Notes: generated from the letters alone by a model not told the origin. Shown: positions 7,777 through 19,266, numbered from the stretch's first letter. The stretch: 64,000 nucleotides of DNA from Muribaculaceae bacterium (GCA_022510425.1 JAFLTO010000001.1:186001-250000); one strand, 5' to 3'. Numbers and translations are program-made.

Positions 7777-9114
7777 ATGAAGACAGCGGAAGTAATGGCA
7801 GACCTGAAAAAACGATTTCCTAATGAACCGGAATATCACCAGGCTGTGGAGGAAGTTTTGACTTCAATTGAAGAAGTATATAACCGTAATCCTCAATATG
7901 AGGAATATAACCTGATAGAGCGTCTTTGTATTCCTGACAGAATATTTGCCTTTAGAGTATCCTGGCTTGACGATCATGGTAAAGTACGTAACAATATGGG
8001 TTATCGTATTCAACACAACAATGCTATCGGGCCTTATAAAGGAGGAATACGTTTTCATTCTTCCGTGAATCTTTCTATCCTGAAATTTCTTGCTTTCGAA
8101 CAGACTTTTAAGAATTCTTTGACAACCCTTGCTATGGGAGGTGCAAAAGGAGGAAGTGATTTCCAACCAAGGGGTAAAAGCGATAAAGAAATCATGAGAT
8201 TCTGTCAGGCTTTCATTTCCGAGTTATGGCGTCAGATAGGACCTGACACAGACGTGCCTGCCGGGGATATCGGTGTAGGAGCTCGAGAAGTGGGTTATAT
8301 GTTCGGATACTATAAAAAGATGGCACAGGAATTTACGGGTACTTTCACCGGTAAAGGTATGACTTTTGGTGGTTCTTTGATGAGACCTGAGGCTACCGGA
8401 TATGGTAACTGTTACTTCCTTGAATGTATGCTTAAAACAAGAGGAGAAAAAATTGAAGGCAAGAAAGTGGCTATTTCAGGTGCTGGCAATGTAGCATTAT
8501 ACACCGCTCAAAAAATTATGGCCTTGGGAGGTAAAGTGGTATCTCTAAGCGATTCCGGAGGTACAGTGATCGCACCCGAAGGTTTCTCTCAGGAACAATT
8601 CGATTATATATTCGAACTAAAGAGCTATGGAGGCAGAATGTATGAAGTGCCAGAACAGTTCCCTGAATTGAAATATTATCCGGGTGAAAGACCATGGAAA
8701 CTTGTGAAATGTGACATTGCAATGCCAAGTGCCACACAAAACGAGCTTGACGGAAGTGATGCCGAAGCTTTACTTGCCGGAGGATGCTTTGCAGTGAGCG
8801 AAGGAGCAAATATGCCCTCTACTCCTGAAGCGGTTAAGAAATTTATCGATGCTAAAATACTTTATGCCCCCGGGAAAGCTGCCAATGCAGGTGGAGTGGC
8901 AACATCCGGTTTGGAAATGGCACAGAATTCTCAGAAACTTTCATGGACTGCCGAAGAAGTAGACAATAAATTACGCGGTATAATGGAAAATATCCATGCA
9001 AAATGTGTGGAATATGGTAGAGTAAGCCCAGACTTTGTAAATTATGTTAAGGGCGCCAATATAGCCGGATTTATGAAAGTGGCCAATGCAATGATGGCAC
9101 AAGGTGTTTTATAA
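7777..9114 (+). CDS. gdhA: NADP-type glutamate dehydrogenase
   Basis: Interconverts 2-oxoglutarate plus ammonia with glutamate; the assimilatory, hexameric NADP(H) type of about 445 aa. Substrate-binding motifs are KGGIRFH and AMGGAKGGSDF (catalytic lysine region), then PAGDIGVGAREVGYMFG. The C-terminal Rossmann domain begins at about residue 225 with VAISGAGNVALYTAQ, and EGANMPSTPEA follows. Length and motifs match the hexameric GDH-I family exactly. It is a single gene with its own promoter and a long perfect hairpin terminator shared with ilvC. It supplies glutamate for, among others, the branched-chain amino acids made by the next operon. Confidence 0.96.
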   Translation: MKTAEVMADLKKRFPNEPEYHQAVEEVLTSIEEVYNRNPQYEEYNLIERLCIPDRIFAFRVSWLDDHGKVRNNMGYRIQHNNAIGPYKGGIRFHSSVNLSILKFLAFEQTFKNSLTTLAMGGAKGGSDFQPRGKSDKEIMRFCQAFISELWRQIGPDTDVPAGDIGVGAREVGYMFGYYKKMAQEFTGTFTGKGMTFGGSLMRPEATGYGNCYFLECMLKTRGEKIEGKKVAISGAGNVALYTAQKIMALGGKVVSLSDSGGTVIAPEGFSQEQFDYIFELKSYGGRMYEVPEQFPELKYYPGERPWKLVKCDIAMPSATQNELDGSDAEALLAGGCFAVSEGANMPSTPEAVKKFIDAKILYAPGKAANAGGVATSGLEMAQNSQKLSWTAEEVDNKLRGIMENIHAKCVEYGRVSPDFVNYVKGANIAGFMKVANAMMAQGVL

Positions 9115-9126
9115 ATATTCTATTAT

Positions 9127-9175
9127 AAAATAAATCAGGAGGCTCTTATCATCTAAGAGCCTCCTGATTTATTTT
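9127..9175. terminator. bidirectional terminator between gdhA and ilvC
   Basis: A perfect 22-base inverted repeat (arms 9127-9148 and 9154-9175, core AGGAGGCTCTTA/TAAGAGCCTCCT) with a 5-base loop. Arm ends are A-rich on one side and T-rich on the other, so it can terminate both convergent transcripts. Confidence 0.9.
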
Positions 9176-9202
9176 ATCCATTATAGGATACTGTTTTCCA
9201 GA

Positions 9203-10246
9203 TTAGCAACCTTCAGGACGGAGCTTGCGAACTGTTTCGGCAGCACGCCACATTTCGCTTTCTCTAAGTTCTTTCAATTCCTCCTCCAGTTTCTCTCGAT
9301 AATCTGGCTGACTGTTGGAATCAATAGATTTTTGTGCCTCTATCCCACTTTCCACACTGTCATAAAGTTTTTCCACAACCGGTTTAATTGCATCATGGAA
9401 CGGAGTCATCCAATCAAGTGCACCTCTTTGAGCTGTTGTGGAACAATTGGCATACATCCAATCCATACCTTTCTTAGCAAATAAGGGCATTAGAGATTGA
9501 GTCAATTCCTCTACTGTTTCATTGAAAGCTTCGGAAGGAGTGTGTCCTTTCTCTCTCAACACCTCATACTGAGCCAAGAAAAGACCTTGTATTGCTCCCA
9601 TTAAAGCTCCTCTCTCTCCGGTTAAGTCACTAACAGCTTCCCTCTTGAAGGTGGTTTCAAAAAGATATCCTGATCCGATGCCTATACCTAATGCCAATGT
9701 CCTTTCCAAAGCCTTACCTGTGTAATCTTGATATATAGCAAATGAAGAATTCAAACCTCTGCCCTCCAAAAACATTGTACGAAGTGATGTTCCGGATCCT
9801 TTTGGGGCTACCATTATAACGTCTACATCTTTAGGAGGAACTACCCCTGTGCGATCGTTCCAAGTGATAGCAAAGCCATGAGAGAAATAAAGAGCCTTAC
9901 CTGCAGTGAGATATTTTTTTATTTTTGGCCATACAGCAAGTACTGCAGCATCTGAGAGAAGACACATTATGATGGTGCCCTTTTCGCAAGCCTCTTCAAT
10001 ACTGAAAAGAGTTTCTCCTGGCACCCAACCGTCTTTCACTGCCTTGTCATAGGTTTTTCCTTCACGTTGACCCACTATTACGTTGAATCCGTTATCCCTT
10101 AAATTAAGGCTTTGACCAGGTCCTTGAACCCCATATCCTATCACTGCGATTGTTTCATCTTTAAGTACTTCACGAGCTTTCTCCAATGGAAATTCTTCCC
10201 GAGTGATTACGGTTTCCTCTACACCGCCAAAATTCATTTTTGCCAT
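9203..10246 (-). CDS. ilvC: ketol-acid reductoisomerase
   Basis: Converts acetolactate or acetohydroxybutyrate to the dihydroxy acid using NADPH. It has 347 aa: an N-terminal Rossmann domain with GYGVQGPGQSLNLRDNG at about residue 38, followed by the knotted C-terminal domain with acidic metal-binding residues in VSDLTGERGALMGAIQGLF. It is the last gene of the ilv-leu operon, 12 bases after ilvN, and ends at the strong hairpin shared with gdhA. Slightly longer than the 330-residue class I enzymes because of an extended, charged C-terminal tail. Confidence 0.96.
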   Translation of the reverse strand: MAKMNFGGVEETVITREEFPLEKAREVLKDETIAVIGYGVQGPGQSLNLRDNGFNVIVGQREGKTYDKAVKDGWVPGETLFSIEEACEKGTIIMCLLSDAAVLAVWPKIKKYLTAGKALYFSHGFAITWNDRTGVVPPKDVDVIMVAPKGSGTSLRTMFLEGRGLNSSFAIYQDYTGKALERTLALGIGIGSGYLFETTFKREAVSDLTGERGALMGAIQGLFLAQYEVLREKGHTPSEAFNETVEELTQSLMPLFAKKGMDWMYANCSTTAQRGALDWMTPFHDAIKPVVEKLYDSVESGIEAQKSIDSNSQPDYREKLEEELKELRESEMWRAAETVRKLRPEGC

Positions 10247-10258
10247 AATAATAAAGTT

Positions 10259-10807
10259 TTAATTGTTTAATTTCTCTTCTTTATCCCTTTGAGAAAGATA
10301 AACTGAAACATGCTCTATGGGATCTTTGGTGACACAAACTCTTCCGGAGCGTACAAATTGTCTAAGCCCATATTTTTTTAATTCATTAAAAAGAGCCTCC
10401 GTTTCGTCTGTATGTCCTGTTTTCTCAATTACCGTATAATCGGATGTGATTTCCAAGATACGAGCATTATGATGTCTTATAATCTTTTCCAAATCCTCTT
10501 CATCCATAAGTTTTTCAGTAGGAACTTTATAGAGTGCCACCTCTTGATGCACTATCTGATCGTCGGTAAAAAGAAACGCCTTTACAACATATATTGCTTT
10601 CTCTATCTGTGCAACCACTTTTTCCATTGTTTCTCTATCTGAATACGACAGAATCGTAGTTTTAAATATGCCTGGGATCGCGGTTGTACTTGCAGAAACA
10701 CTCTCTATGTTTATTGATCTCCTTGTATATACAATTGAAATAAGGTTAAGTATTCCTACCGTATTTTCTGAGAAAACTGCCAGTGTGTATGGTTTTATTT
10801 CATTCAT
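10259..10807 (-). CDS. ilvN: acetolactate synthase small (regulatory) subunit
   Basis: Regulatory subunit of acetohydroxyacid synthase, 182 aa. An N-terminal ACT domain (YTLAVFSENTVGILNLISIVYTRR region, residues about 5-80) senses valine-type end products, and a C-terminal domain activates the large subunit. The start codon overlaps the end of ilvB by four bases, giving translational coupling of the two subunits. Seven residues after the start it matches the usual IlvH/IlvN beginning. Whether it is valine sensitive cannot be read from the sequence. Confidence 0.94.
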   Translation of the reverse strand: MNEIKPYTLAVFSENTVGILNLISIVYTRRSINIESVSASTTAIPGIFKTTILSYSDRETMEKVVAQIEKAIYVVKAFLFTDDQIVHQEVALYKVPTEKLMDEEDLEKIIRHHNARILEITSDYTVIEKTGHTDETEALFNELKKYGLRQFVRSGRVCVTKDPIEHVSVYLSQRDKEEKLNN

Positions 10808-12531
10808 AGTTCAAGCACATTCAATTTCTGGGACTCATTCAAGCGTATATTATCTATAGCATCTCCAGGATAAATCATGGGAAAGATATTATTCTCCGGA
10901 TCTATATTCACATTCAATAAATAAGACCCCGGAGTTTTAATCATTCTTTCAACCGCCGGCGACATTTCTTCTCGCGTTTTAACATTCTCTCCTTGAATTC
11001 CGTAGGCCTTTGCAATTTCTATAAAATCCGGATTCAATAATTGAGTGTGGGAATATCGTTTACCAAAGAAGAGTTCTTGCCATTGTCTGACATTACCTAA
11101 GAAATTATTGTTTAATATAACAATCTTGACATCAACATTATACTCCATTATGGTGCCCAATTCCTGTAAAGTCATTTGAAAACCCCCGTCGCCACAAAAA
11201 AGACATACGGGTCGTTCAGGACACCCTATTTTAGCGCCTATTGCAGCAGGCAACCCGAATCCCATAGTGCCAAGGCCGCCGGAAGTTATAACACTTCTCG
11301 GCGATGAGAATTGAAAATATCTCACGGCACTCATTTGATTCTGCCCAACATCGGTCACCAATATGGCATCCGCATCAACTGTATCAGAAACCTTTCTAAT
11401 CACTTCCGCCATAGTCATTAAGGAATCCGATCCAGGTTTCAATTGATTCTTAATTACCTTTTCATATTCAATCCTTTCACATTTGGAAAATAAATCCATC
11501 CACTTCGTATGAGTATTTTGCTTTATGAGCGGAAGCAAGGGTGTTAATGCATCTTTAGCATCAGCATGGATAGTGAGATATGGATTAATGGTTCTACCCA
11601 TTTCAGAGGCATCTATATCTATATGGATGATCTTAGCATTAGGTGCATATTCAGAAACCTTTCCCACTATACGATCGTCGAATCTCATTCCAACTGCCAG
11701 GATTATATCCGCTCTATTGGTTGCGATGTTTGGTCCTATATTCCCGTGCATTCCTAACATACCCTTATTCAAAGGATGTCGTGATGGCAAAACGGAAAGG
11801 CCCAACATTGTTGTTGCCACAGGAATATCGCCTTTTTCTGCAATTTCCCCGAGAATCCGTTCCGCATTTGAAACCATAACTCCTCTGCCTGCAAGAATTA
11901 GCGGACGTTCTGCGGTATTCAATAAATTTGCTACCTTTTCAATTTCCTTTAATTCGAACTTAGGGCGATGAACGTAAGTGCGGATAAAATTACACTTTTT
12001 ATATCCTTTCCATTCGATGAGTTCCAACTGAACGTCTCTCGGAAGGTCGATTACTACCGGTCCCGGTCTTCCTGTATTAGCTATAAAAAAAGCTTTCGAT
12101 ATAATATCCGGCAAGTCTTCAGCTTTCTTTACTAATATGCCCCATTTGGATATAGGATTAGTTATGTCTATAAAGTCGGTCTCTTGAAAAGCATCATTTC
12201 CCAAAACTTTAGTGCCGACCTGACCGGAAATTACTACCAAAGGTGTTGAATCCATCCTGGCATCAGCTATTCCTGTTACGAGATTCGTGGCACCCGGACC
12301 GGAAGTAGCAATAACCACTCCTGTCCTACCGGTTGCTCTCGCACAACCCTCCGCTGCATGTATTGCGCCTTGCTCATGCCTGGTCAGAATATGTTTTATC
12401 TTATTTTGATAATGAAACAATTTATCATAAACCGGCATAATGGTGCCTCCCGGATAACCAAACACCAGATCCACTCCTTGGCTTTCAAGGCATCTCATCA
12501 GAGCCTCACTACCTGTAATTTTTTCTTCCAT
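10804..12531 (-). CDS. ilvB: acetolactate synthase large (catalytic) subunit
   Basis: Thiamine diphosphate enzyme that condenses two pyruvates, or pyruvate and 2-oxobutyrate. It has 575 aa: an N-terminal PYR domain with the catalytic glutamate in LTRHEQGAIHAAEG, a central FAD-binding domain, and a C-terminal domain with the GDG...NN cofactor motif (GDGGFQMTLQELGTI then ILNNNFLGNVRQWQ). Biosynthetic features include the phenylalanine/arginine FAD-binding region, and it pairs directly with ilvN, which overlaps its end. It lies 17 bases downstream of ilvD in the operon. Confidence 0.96.
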   Translation of the reverse strand: MEEKITGSEALMRCLESQGVDLVFGYPGGTIMPVYDKLFHYQNKIKHILTRHEQGAIHAAEGCARATGRTGVVIATSGPGATNLVTGIADARMDSTPLVVISGQVGTKVLGNDAFQETDFIDITNPISKWGILVKKAEDLPDIISKAFFIANTGRPGPVVIDLPRDVQLELIEWKGYKKCNFIRTYVHRPKFELKEIEKVANLLNTAERPLILAGRGVMVSNAERILGEIAEKGDIPVATTMLGLSVLPSRHPLNKGMLGMHGNIGPNIATNRADIILAVGMRFDDRIVGKVSEYAPNAKIIHIDIDASEMGRTINPYLTIHADAKDALTPLLPLIKQNTHTKWMDLFSKCERIEYEKVIKNQLKPGSDSLMTMAEVIRKVSDTVDADAILVTDVGQNQMSAVRYFQFSSPRSVITSGGLGTMGFGLPAAIGAKIGCPERPVCLFCGDGGFQMTLQELGTIMEYNVDVKIVILNNNFLGNVRQWQELFFGKRYSHTQLLNPDFIEIAKAYGIQGENVKTREEMSPAVERMIKTPGSYLLNVNIDPENNIFPMIYPGDAIDNIRLNESQKLNVLEL

Positions 12532-12548
12532 ATATAATAATGGATTAG

Positions 12549-14378
12549 TTATAATGGTTTTCTTACTCCTCCTTTGTCAGCTGACATCACCATTGAGGCA
12601 TATGCCTTCAAGGCATTACTGATATTTCTGTCTCTTCCTTTGGGAGTGAAAGCTTCTTTACCCCTTGATTCTTCCAATTCCCTTCTTTGCTTAAGTTCTT
12701 CCTCACTTAGTATAACATCTATAGATCGGTTTGGAATATTTATATCAATTATATCACCGTCTTTTATTAGGGCTATTGGTCCTCCCGCAGCTGCCTCAGG
12801 TGAAATATGTCCTATGGATAAACCTGAGGTACCACCTGAAAATCGTCCGTCCGTTATCAAGGCACATTCCTTACCCAAATGTCTCGATTTGATATAACTT
12901 GTAGGATAAAGCATTTCCTGCATTCCCGGGCCTCCTTTGGGACCCTCATAAATTATCACCACCACATCTCCGGCTTTAACTTTACCTCCAAGTATTCCAT
13001 CAACAGCTTCTTCCTGGGAATGGAAAACTTTAGCAGTACCGGTAAACTTAAGTATCTTTTCATCCACCCCCGCCGTTTTCACAACACAGCCATCCGGTGC
13101 GATGTTACCTTTCAATACTGCGAGGCCTCCATCCTTTAGATATGCATGTTCCGCATCCCGGATACAACCTTTTTCACGGTCCGTATCAAGTGACTTATAA
13201 CGGGAAGACTGACTTCCTGCTTTGTTATTAATTTTTCCACCAGGCGCAGTAGACCATAAATCAGCGGCATCCTCTGAGAAATTCTTATCATTCAAAGCAT
13301 ATTTCTGTATGGCTTCTCCTAAAGTGAGGCCATCCACTCTCTTTGTTTCTAAATCAAGAAGACCTTGATTGGCCAGTCCTTGCATAATAGAAAGGATTCC
13401 ACCGGCTCTGTTGACATCTTGAATATGCCATTTAGAATTTGGAGCCACCTTACAAAGAACCGGCGTTTTTCGTGATAAATGGTCTATATCATCCATATGG
13501 AAATCAACTCCGGCTTCATTCGCTACCGCAAGCAAATGAAGAACCGTATTGGTAGACCCTCCCATAGCTATATCAAGACTCATCGCATTAAGCACAGCTT
13601 CACGAGTAGCGATATTTTTTGGAAGGACAGATTCATCTCCGTCTTTGTAGTAAGCCATAGTGTTTTTCACTATTTGTCTGGCTGCTCTTCTAAAGAGTTC
13701 AAGACGGTTGGTGTGGGATGCTAAAATGGTTCCATTGCCAGGCAAAGATAATCCTAAAGCCTCTGTTAATGAATTCATAGAATTGGCTGTGAACATTCCG
13801 GAGCAACATCCGCATGTAGGGCATCCCTTCTGTTCCAATTCAGTCACGGTTTCGTCATCTACACTTTCATCCGCGGCTTCCACCATTATATCTATAAGAT
13901 CCACATCTCTGTCTCCTATCTTTCCGGCTTCCATAGGTCCTCCCGACACAAAAACAGTGGGTATATTCAATCTCATAGAAGCCATCAACATTCCCGGAGT
14001 GATTTTATCACAATTAGAGATACAAATCATGGCATCAGCTTTATGAGCATTGACCATATATTCAATACTATCAGCAATCAAATCGCGAGAAGGCAGGGAA
14101 TAAAGCATCCCGTCATGGCCCATAGCTATTCCATCATCGATTGCAATAGTATTGAATTCTGCCGCAAAACAACCGGCCTTTTCTATTTCCTCTTTAACCA
14201 ATTGTCCGATATCATGCAAATGAGTATGACCCGGCACAAATTGAGTGAATGAATTGACAACAGCTATTATTGGTTTTCCAATCTGTTCTTCCTTCATACC
14301 GTTGGCTCTCCATAAAGCCCTGGCTCCTGCCATTCGTCTTCCCAAAGTGGAAGCGTCGCTTCTTAATGGAATCTTCAT
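12549..14378 (-). CDS. ilvD: dihydroxy-acid dehydratase
   Basis: Dehydrates dihydroxyisovalerate and dihydroxymethylvalerate to the 2-oxo acids. It has 609 aa from the ATG at 14378; a TTG two codons earlier is less likely. The iron-sulfur ligands are visible in [10 protein letters not shown] and [17 protein letters not shown], and the substrate-binding [14 protein letters not shown] region lies near the C-terminus. The enzyme is probably oxygen-sensitive if it holds a 4Fe-4S cluster, in line with an anaerobic host. It begins just after leuB, so the leucine and common-branch genes are read as one unit. Confidence 0.95.
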   Translation of the reverse strand: MKIPLRSDASTLGRRMAGARALWRANGMKEEQIGKPIIAVVNSFTQFVPGHTHLHDIGQLVKEEIEKAGCFAAEFNTIAIDDGIAMGHDGMLYSLPSRDLIADSIEYMVNAHKADAMICISNCDKITPGMLMASMRLNIPTVFVSGGPMEAGKIGDRDVDLIDIMVEAADESVDDETVTELEQKGCPTCGCCSGMFTANSMNSLTEALGLSLPGNGTILASHTNRLELFRRAARQIVKNTMAYYKDGDESVLPKNIATREAVLNAMSLDIAMGGSTNTVLHLLAVANEAGVDFHMDDIDHLSRKTPVLCKVAPNSKWHIQDVNRAGGILSIMQGLANQGLLDLETKRVDGLTLGEAIQKYALNDKNFSEDAADLWSTAPGGKINNKAGSQSSRYKSLDTDREKGCIRDAEHAYLKDGGLAVLKGNIAPDGCVVKTAGVDEKILKFTGTAKVFHSQEEAVDGILGGKVKAGDVVVIIYEGPKGGPGMQEMLYPTSYIKSRHLGKECALITDGRFSGGTSGLSIGHISPEAAAGGPIALIKDGDIIDINIPNRSIDVILSEEELKQRRELEESRGKEAFTPKGRDRNISNALKAYASMVMSADKGGVRKPL

Positions 14379-14386
14379 AATCAAAA

Positions 14387-15451
14387 TCAGTTAGCTTTGG
14401 AACAATAATCTGCAATCCACTCTCCTACTTCTTCGGTGGTGTATGGTTTTAATTCCTTCTTTTGGATATCAGGAGTTCGGATAGAATTTTCTATTGATGC
14501 TTGGACAGCATCTCTCACAATCTTTCCTTCATCTTTGAGACCAAAATGTTCCAGCAACATTGCAGCTGAAAGGATCTGTGCAATCGGATTTGCTATATGC
14601 TTACCGGCTGCTTCGGGCCAGGATCCATGAACCGGTTCAAAAAGAGGTGTCTTTTCACCTGTAGAAGCTGAAGGAAGAAGACCCATAGACCCTGTTATTA
14701 CACTTGCTTCATCTGTGAGAATATCTCCAAACGTATTTTCAGTGACCAAAACATCAAAGAACCTTGGGTCTTGGATTAATCTCATGGATGCATTGTCAAC
14801 AAACATATAGTCAGTTTTAACTTCAGGATACTCTTTCTCCATTTCTTGGGCAACTTTTCTCCATAGTCTACTTGAAGCCAAAACATTGGCCTTATCAACC
14901 ACCGTGAGATGTTTATTCCTGTTGAGAGCATATCCATATGCAACCCTTAAAATCCTTTCTATTTCATTGCGAGAATAAACATTGGTATCATATGCTTTAT
15001 CCACACTTTCGTATTTTTCACCGAAATACATACCACCTGTCAATTCTCTCACACAAACAAAATCTGCACCTTCTATCACCTCTTCCTTTAGAGGACTTCT
15101 TTCAAGCAAACTTTTATATGTGGAGATAGGACGAATATTGGCATAGAGCTCTAATGATTTTCTCATTTTCAACAAACCTTGTTCCGGTCTCACTGGAGAA
15201 GTAGGGTCGTTATCATAACGAGGATCACCTACAGCAGAAAATAGAATCGCATCACTGTCAAGGCATAATTGCATTGTCTCATTTGGGAAAGGATCCCCCA
15301 CAGCTTCTATTGCGGCGGCTCCAATTAGCCCTGTCCTGAATATAAATTTATGATTAAATCTTCGTGCTATAGTCTCGAGAACTAAAACTCCCTGAGCCGA
15401 GATTTCTGAACCGATGCCATCACCGGGCAACACAGCTATGTTCAATTCCAT
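14387..15451 (-). CDS. leuB: 3-isopropylmalate dehydrogenase
   Basis: Oxidative decarboxylation of 3-isopropylmalate to 2-oxoisocaproate with NAD. It has 354 aa with [10 protein letters not shown] at the N-terminus, the substrate-binding arginines and [16 protein letters not shown] with the conserved tyrosine region, [14 protein letters not shown] with the catalytic lysine, and [17 protein letters not shown] with the metal-binding aspartates. RELTGGxYFG distinguishes it from isocitrate dehydrogenase. The start overlaps the end of leuD by 10 bases. Confidence 0.96.
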   Translation of the reverse strand: MELNIAVLPGDGIGSEISAQGVLVLETIARRFNHKFIFRTGLIGAAAIEAVGDPFPNETMQLCLDSDAILFSAVGDPRYDNDPTSPVRPEQGLLKMRKSLELYANIRPISTYKSLLERSPLKEEVIEGADFVCVRELTGGMYFGEKYESVDKAYDTNVYSRNEIERILRVAYGYALNRNKHLTVVDKANVLASSRLWRKVAQEMEKEYPEVKTDYMFVDNASMRLIQDPRFFDVLVTENTFGDILTDEASVITGSMGLLPSASTGEKTPLFEPVHGSWPEAAGKHIANPIAQILSAAMLLEHFGLKDEGKIVRDAVQASIENSIRTPDIQKKELKPYTTEEVGEWIADYCSKAN

Positions 15452-16044
15452 TTTACTGCTCTTTCTGTTTCAAATTTTTCTATTTCTTTCCTATTCTTCA
15501 AAAGGTATTCTATATCATCCAGTCCTTCTAAAAGACATTCCTTCTTAAAGGGATTTATCTCAAATTGTTGTTTTTCTCCTGTAGCTTCATTCGTGATGGT
15601 CTGAGATGGTAAATCTATCGTTATTTCTGTCTTGGGATCTTTATTTATGGATTCAAAGAGGGATTCAAGAAATTTTTCGCTTACAACTACAGGCAATACA
15701 AAATTATTCAACTCATTATTTTTATGAATATCAGCGAAGAAACTTGAAACCACAGCTTTGAACCCATAATCGGCTATAGCCCAGGCCGCATGTTCACGGC
15801 TGGATCCACAACCGAAGTTTTTACCAGCAACTAAAATCGAACCCTTATAAACAGGATTGTTCAACACGAAATCTTTGATTGGTTTATTGTCTGAGTCATA
15901 CCTCCAATCACGGAAAAGATTTTTTCCAAAACCATCTTTAGTGGTGGATTTCAGAAATCTTGCCGGTATGATTTGATCCGTGTCTACATTCTCAATTGGC
16001 AAAGGCACAGCGGTGGATCTTAGAATATTAAATTTCTTTTCCAT
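15442..16044 (-). CDS. leuD: 3-isopropylmalate dehydratase small subunit
   Basis: Swivel-domain subunit of isopropylmalate isomerase, 200 aa. [13 protein letters not shown] at about residue 20 and [17 protein letters not shown] at about 75 are the family signatures for substrate binding. It forms a heterodimer with LeuC, whose gene overlaps its start by 17 bases. Length matches the bacterial two-subunit type rather than the short archaeal type. Confidence 0.96.
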   Translation of the reverse strand: MEKKFNILRSTAVPLPIENVDTDQIIPARFLKSTTKDGFGKNLFRDWRYDSDNKPIKDFVLNNPVYKGSILVAGKNFGCGSSREHAAWAIADYGFKAVVSSFFADIHKNNELNNFVLPVVVSEKFLESLFESINKDPKTEITIDLPSQTITNEATGEKQQFEINPFKKECLLEGLDDIEYLLKNRKEIEKFETERAVKWN

Positions 16045-17440
16045 GATTCATTAATTTACGTGGATCTGTCAAAACACCCGTAATCGCAGTGGCTGCGGCC
16101 ACTAAAGGACCGGCCAATATAGTTCTCGCTCCTGGACCTTGTCTTCCCTCAAAATTTCTGTTGGACGTTGATACACAAAGTTTACCTTCGGGCACTTTGT
16201 CATCATTCATGGCTAGACAAGCTGAGCAACCCGGCTCCCTTAATTCAAATCCGGAATCCTCTAATATCTTATCCAACCCTTCTTCTATAATTTGTTTTCT
16301 GACCTGTTGAGAACCGGGCACCAGCCATGCGGTTATATTAGCAGCCTTCTTTTTCCCTTTCACAATAGATGCGAAGGCTCTGAAATCCTCCAACCTTCCA
16401 TTGGTGCAACTTCCTAAAAAGACGTAATCCACGGGTTCTCCTTCAAGAGATTCTCCCTCTTTGAAACGCATATAATCCAAGGCTTTTAAATATGAAGTCT
16501 TTGAAGAAGTTTCTTCGGGAGCAAAGGGTATCTTTTCAGATATTCCGATTCCCATTCCGGGGTTCGTTCCATATGTTATCCGGGGCTCAATATCTCCGGC
16601 ATAAAAAGTCTCCTCTCTATCAAACACCGCATCCTGATCTGAAGGAAGGGTTTTCCAATATTCCACAACCTTTTCCCATTCTTCTCCCTTTGGAGCATTT
16701 GGTTTATCTTTCAAATATCTGAAGGTTACATCATCCGGAGCTATTATACCTCCTCTCGCCCCCATTTCTATCGAAAGATTGCAGAGGGTCATTCTTTGTT
16801 CCATATTCAAATCACGGATCGCCTCGCCTGCATATTCCACAAAATAACCTGTTGCCCCTCCGGTACCCAATTTACTTATTATATATAATGCAATATCTTT
16901 TGAAGTGACTCCGGACTTCAATTTCCCATCTATGTTTATTCTCATAGATTTTGGTTTTGGTTGAAGCACACATTGAGTAGCCAGCACCATTTCAATTTCG
17001 CTTGTTCCAATTCCGAAGGCAATCGCCCCCATTGCACCATGAGTTGAGGTGTGGCTATCACCGCACACTATTGTCATCCCCGGTTGTGTGAAACCTTGTT
17101 CCGGACCTATCACATGAATAATTCCGTTCCGGGGATCACATAGAGGGAATATTGTCAATCCAAACTCTTCCGCATTCTTTGATAGAGTTTCAACCGGAAT
17201 CTTTGAGGTTTCATCCTGTATAGGAAGATGCTGGTTTTTTGTTGGAATATTATGATCCGGAGAACAGATTGTGCGTTCGGGCCTAAATACTTTTAACCCG
17301 CGCTTCCTAAGTCCATCGAACGCCTGAGGACTGGTTACCTCATGGCAGTAATGACGGTCGATATATAATTGGTCGGGGCCATCCTGTATCCTTTTCACAA
17401 CATGGCTGTCCCATACTTTATCAAAAAGAGTTTTCCCCAT
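16028..17440 (-). CDS. leuC: 3-isopropylmalate dehydratase large subunit
   Basis: Aconitase-family large subunit, 470 aa. Three cysteines ligate a 4Fe-4S cluster: one in FLGSCTNGR and two in [11 protein letters not shown]. The N-terminus [15 protein letters not shown] and the [20 protein letters not shown] segment are typical for LeuC rather than for aconitase or homoaconitase. The start codon shares one base with the leuA stop, so translation is coupled. Together with LeuD it isomerises 2-isopropylmalate to 3-isopropylmalate. Confidence 0.96.
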   Translation of the reverse strand: MGKTLFDKVWDSHVVKRIQDGPDQLYIDRHYCHEVTSPQAFDGLRKRGLKVFRPERTICSPDHNIPTKNQHLPIQDETSKIPVETLSKNAEEFGLTIFPLCDPRNGIIHVIGPEQGFTQPGMTIVCGDSHTSTHGAMGAIAFGIGTSEIEMVLATQCVLQPKPKSMRINIDGKLKSGVTSKDIALYIISKLGTGGATGYFVEYAGEAIRDLNMEQRMTLCNLSIEMGARGGIIAPDDVTFRYLKDKPNAPKGEEWEKVVEYWKTLPSDQDAVFDREETFYAGDIEPRITYGTNPGMGIGISEKIPFAPEETSSKTSYLKALDYMRFKEGESLEGEPVDYVFLGSCTNGRLEDFRAFASIVKGKKKAANITAWLVPGSQQVRKQIIEEGLDKILEDSGFELREPGCSACLAMNDDKVPEGKLCVSTSNRNFEGRQGPGARTILAGPLVAAATAITGVLTDPRKLMNHGKEI

Positions 17441-18936
17441 TATTTCACAAATTTATTTATTGCATCAATGAAAGCCTCACAACTAGCAGCCACAATATCC
17501 GTGTTGGCCGAGAAACCATAATAGAGACCTCCATCGTATTCAACTGTCATATGCACTTTTCCTATATCGTTGCTGCCCTTATTGAATGCCTGGATAAGAA
17601 ATTCTTTTAAAACCATCGTACGTCGGATTATCAATTTCACAGCATTGATAGCCGCATCTACCGGACCATTCCCAGATGAACAGGCCTCGAACTTTTCTCC
17701 CGCTATGTCCAATCCAACACTTGCTACGGCATGAACTCCCACACCGCTGGTCACTTGCAAGAAATCAAGCTTTATACGCCTGTTGGCCATATGATGTCTT
17801 CCAGCTATCATCATGATGTCATCATCCGTGATCTCCTTTTTACGGTCAGCCAGTTTTAAGAATGATTCATAAGCTTTATCCAATGCTTCTTTGCTCAGTT
17901 CAATTCCAAGCACATGCAATCTATGCTTAAGAGCGGCTCTCCCGCTTCTCGCTGTCAGAAGAATTGAGTTTTCATCAAGCCCCACATCCTTAGGATCCAT
18001 TATTTCATAACTTTCCCTGTTCTTAAGAACCCCATCCTGATGTATACCCGAAGAATGAGCGAAAGCATTTCGCCCCACGATTGCTTTATTAGGCTGTACT
18101 GGCATATTCATTAGACTTGACACTTTTCTGCTTATGCCATATATCCGAGTTGAATTGATATTGGTTTCTATACCCAAGTCTTTATGGCATTTGCAAGTCA
18201 TAACCACTTCCTCAAGAGAAGTGTTGCCAGCTCTTTCTCCAATTCCGTTTATAGTTACTTCTGCCTGTCGTGCGCCGTTTCTGATTGCGGAGATTGTATT
18301 GGCTGTAGCCATTCCAAGATCGTTGTGACAATGAACTGCAATCGTTGCCTTTTCAATTCCTTTAACATTCTCCATGAGATATTTGATTTTCTCACCGAAT
18401 TCCCAAGGAAGACAATAACCGGTGGTGTCAGGGATATTCACCACAGTGGCACCGGCCTTAATCACTGCTTCAACCACCCTGGCCAAATATTCATTATCCG
18501 TTCTTCCTGCATCCTCGGCATAAAACTGCACATCCTCCACATATGATTTTGCATATTTCACGCATGCTATTGCCCTTTCCAATATTTCTTTCCGAGTGGA
18601 GTTGAATTTATGGCGTATATGATAATCCGAAGTGCCTATCCCGGTGTGAATTCTCTTATGTTTGGCATATTTCAACGCATCAGCAGCCACTCTGATATCC
18701 GTTTCCACCGCGCGGGTCAACGCACATATTGTAGGCCATGTCACCGCTTTGGAAATTTCTACTACTGAATTGAAATCGCCCGGGCTTGAAACGGGGAAAC
18801 CAGCCTCAATCACATCCACCCCCAATATCTCAAGGGATTTGGCTATTTCAATCTTTTCTACTGTATTGAGCTGGCAGCCGGGCACCTGTTCTCCGTCCCT
18901 CAGAGTAGTGTCAAATATAAAAAGTCGGTCACTCAT
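17440..18936 (-). CDS. leuA: 2-isopropylmalate synthase
   Basis: First committed step of leucine synthesis, condensing acetyl-CoA with 2-oxoisovalerate. It has 498 aa from the ATG at 18936: a TIM barrel starting [15 protein letters not shown], metal-binding [25 protein letters not shown], and a C-terminal regulatory LeuA dimer domain (about residues 375-498, with [13 protein letters not shown]). An upstream ATG at 18981 exists, but the promoter -7 element at 18983-18990 would place transcription start downstream of it, so 18936 is favoured. It is the first gene of the eight-gene operon. Leucine feedback through the C-terminal domain is expected from the family. Confidence 0.95.
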   Translation of the reverse strand: MSDRLFIFDTTLRDGEQVPGCQLNTVEKIEIAKSLEILGVDVIEAGFPVSSPGDFNSVVEISKAVTWPTICALTRAVETDIRVAADALKYAKHKRIHTGIGTSDYHIRHKFNSTRKEILERAIACVKYAKSYVEDVQFYAEDAGRTDNEYLARVVEAVIKAGATVVNIPDTTGYCLPWEFGEKIKYLMENVKGIEKATIAVHCHNDLGMATANTISAIRNGARQAEVTINGIGERAGNTSLEEVVMTCKCHKDLGIETNINSTRIYGISRKVSSLMNMPVQPNKAIVGRNAFAHSSGIHQDGVLKNRESYEIMDPKDVGLDENSILLTARSGRAALKHRLHVLGIELSKEALDKAYESFLKLADRKKEITDDDIMMIAGRHHMANRRIKLDFLQVTSGVGVHAVASVGLDIAGEKFEACSSGNGPVDAAINAVKLIIRRTMVLKEFLIQAFNKGSNDIGKVHMTVEYDGGLYYGFSANTDIVAASCEAFIDAINKFVK

Positions 18937-18982
18937 GCATTCAATTCTTTCAATATGTCTAATAACATAATCTTTCAACATG

Positions 18983-18990
18983 CAAATTTA
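18983..18990 (-). promoter_or_regulatory. putative -7 element of the leu-ilv operon
   Basis: TAAATTTG on the minus strand is an exact TAnnTTTG match, 46 bases upstream of the preferred leuA start. The -33 TTTG is not clear. It implies a leader of only about 40 bases, too short for attenuation by a leader peptide. Confidence 0.4.
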
Positions 18991-19266
18991 ATCAATTATT
19001 CTAAATTGAGTTTCATAAATTTGGTTTAAGATGAGTTTTTCTTGTCAAATTGATATTTTAAGGGCTTTTTATCGTTTCTTTTATTAAAGAATTTTTTATG
19101 AACGAAATGACATATATAAAATTGTTTTTGAAAATACAATCAAAACCCCAATTTTAACAAAGTTGTCCAAAACTTTTTATATATCTCTGATTCTTAATTT
19201 GTTGCTAATTCTTAAAATCAAAAAAGTTTTCCAAAATAATTTTTAACATAATTTATTTGTATATTA

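Noticed and set aside
9127..9175. Perfect 22-base inverted repeat as an insertion-sequence end
   Set aside because: It lies exactly between two convergent gene ends, has a 5-base loop and T-rich tails, so a bidirectional terminator explains it.
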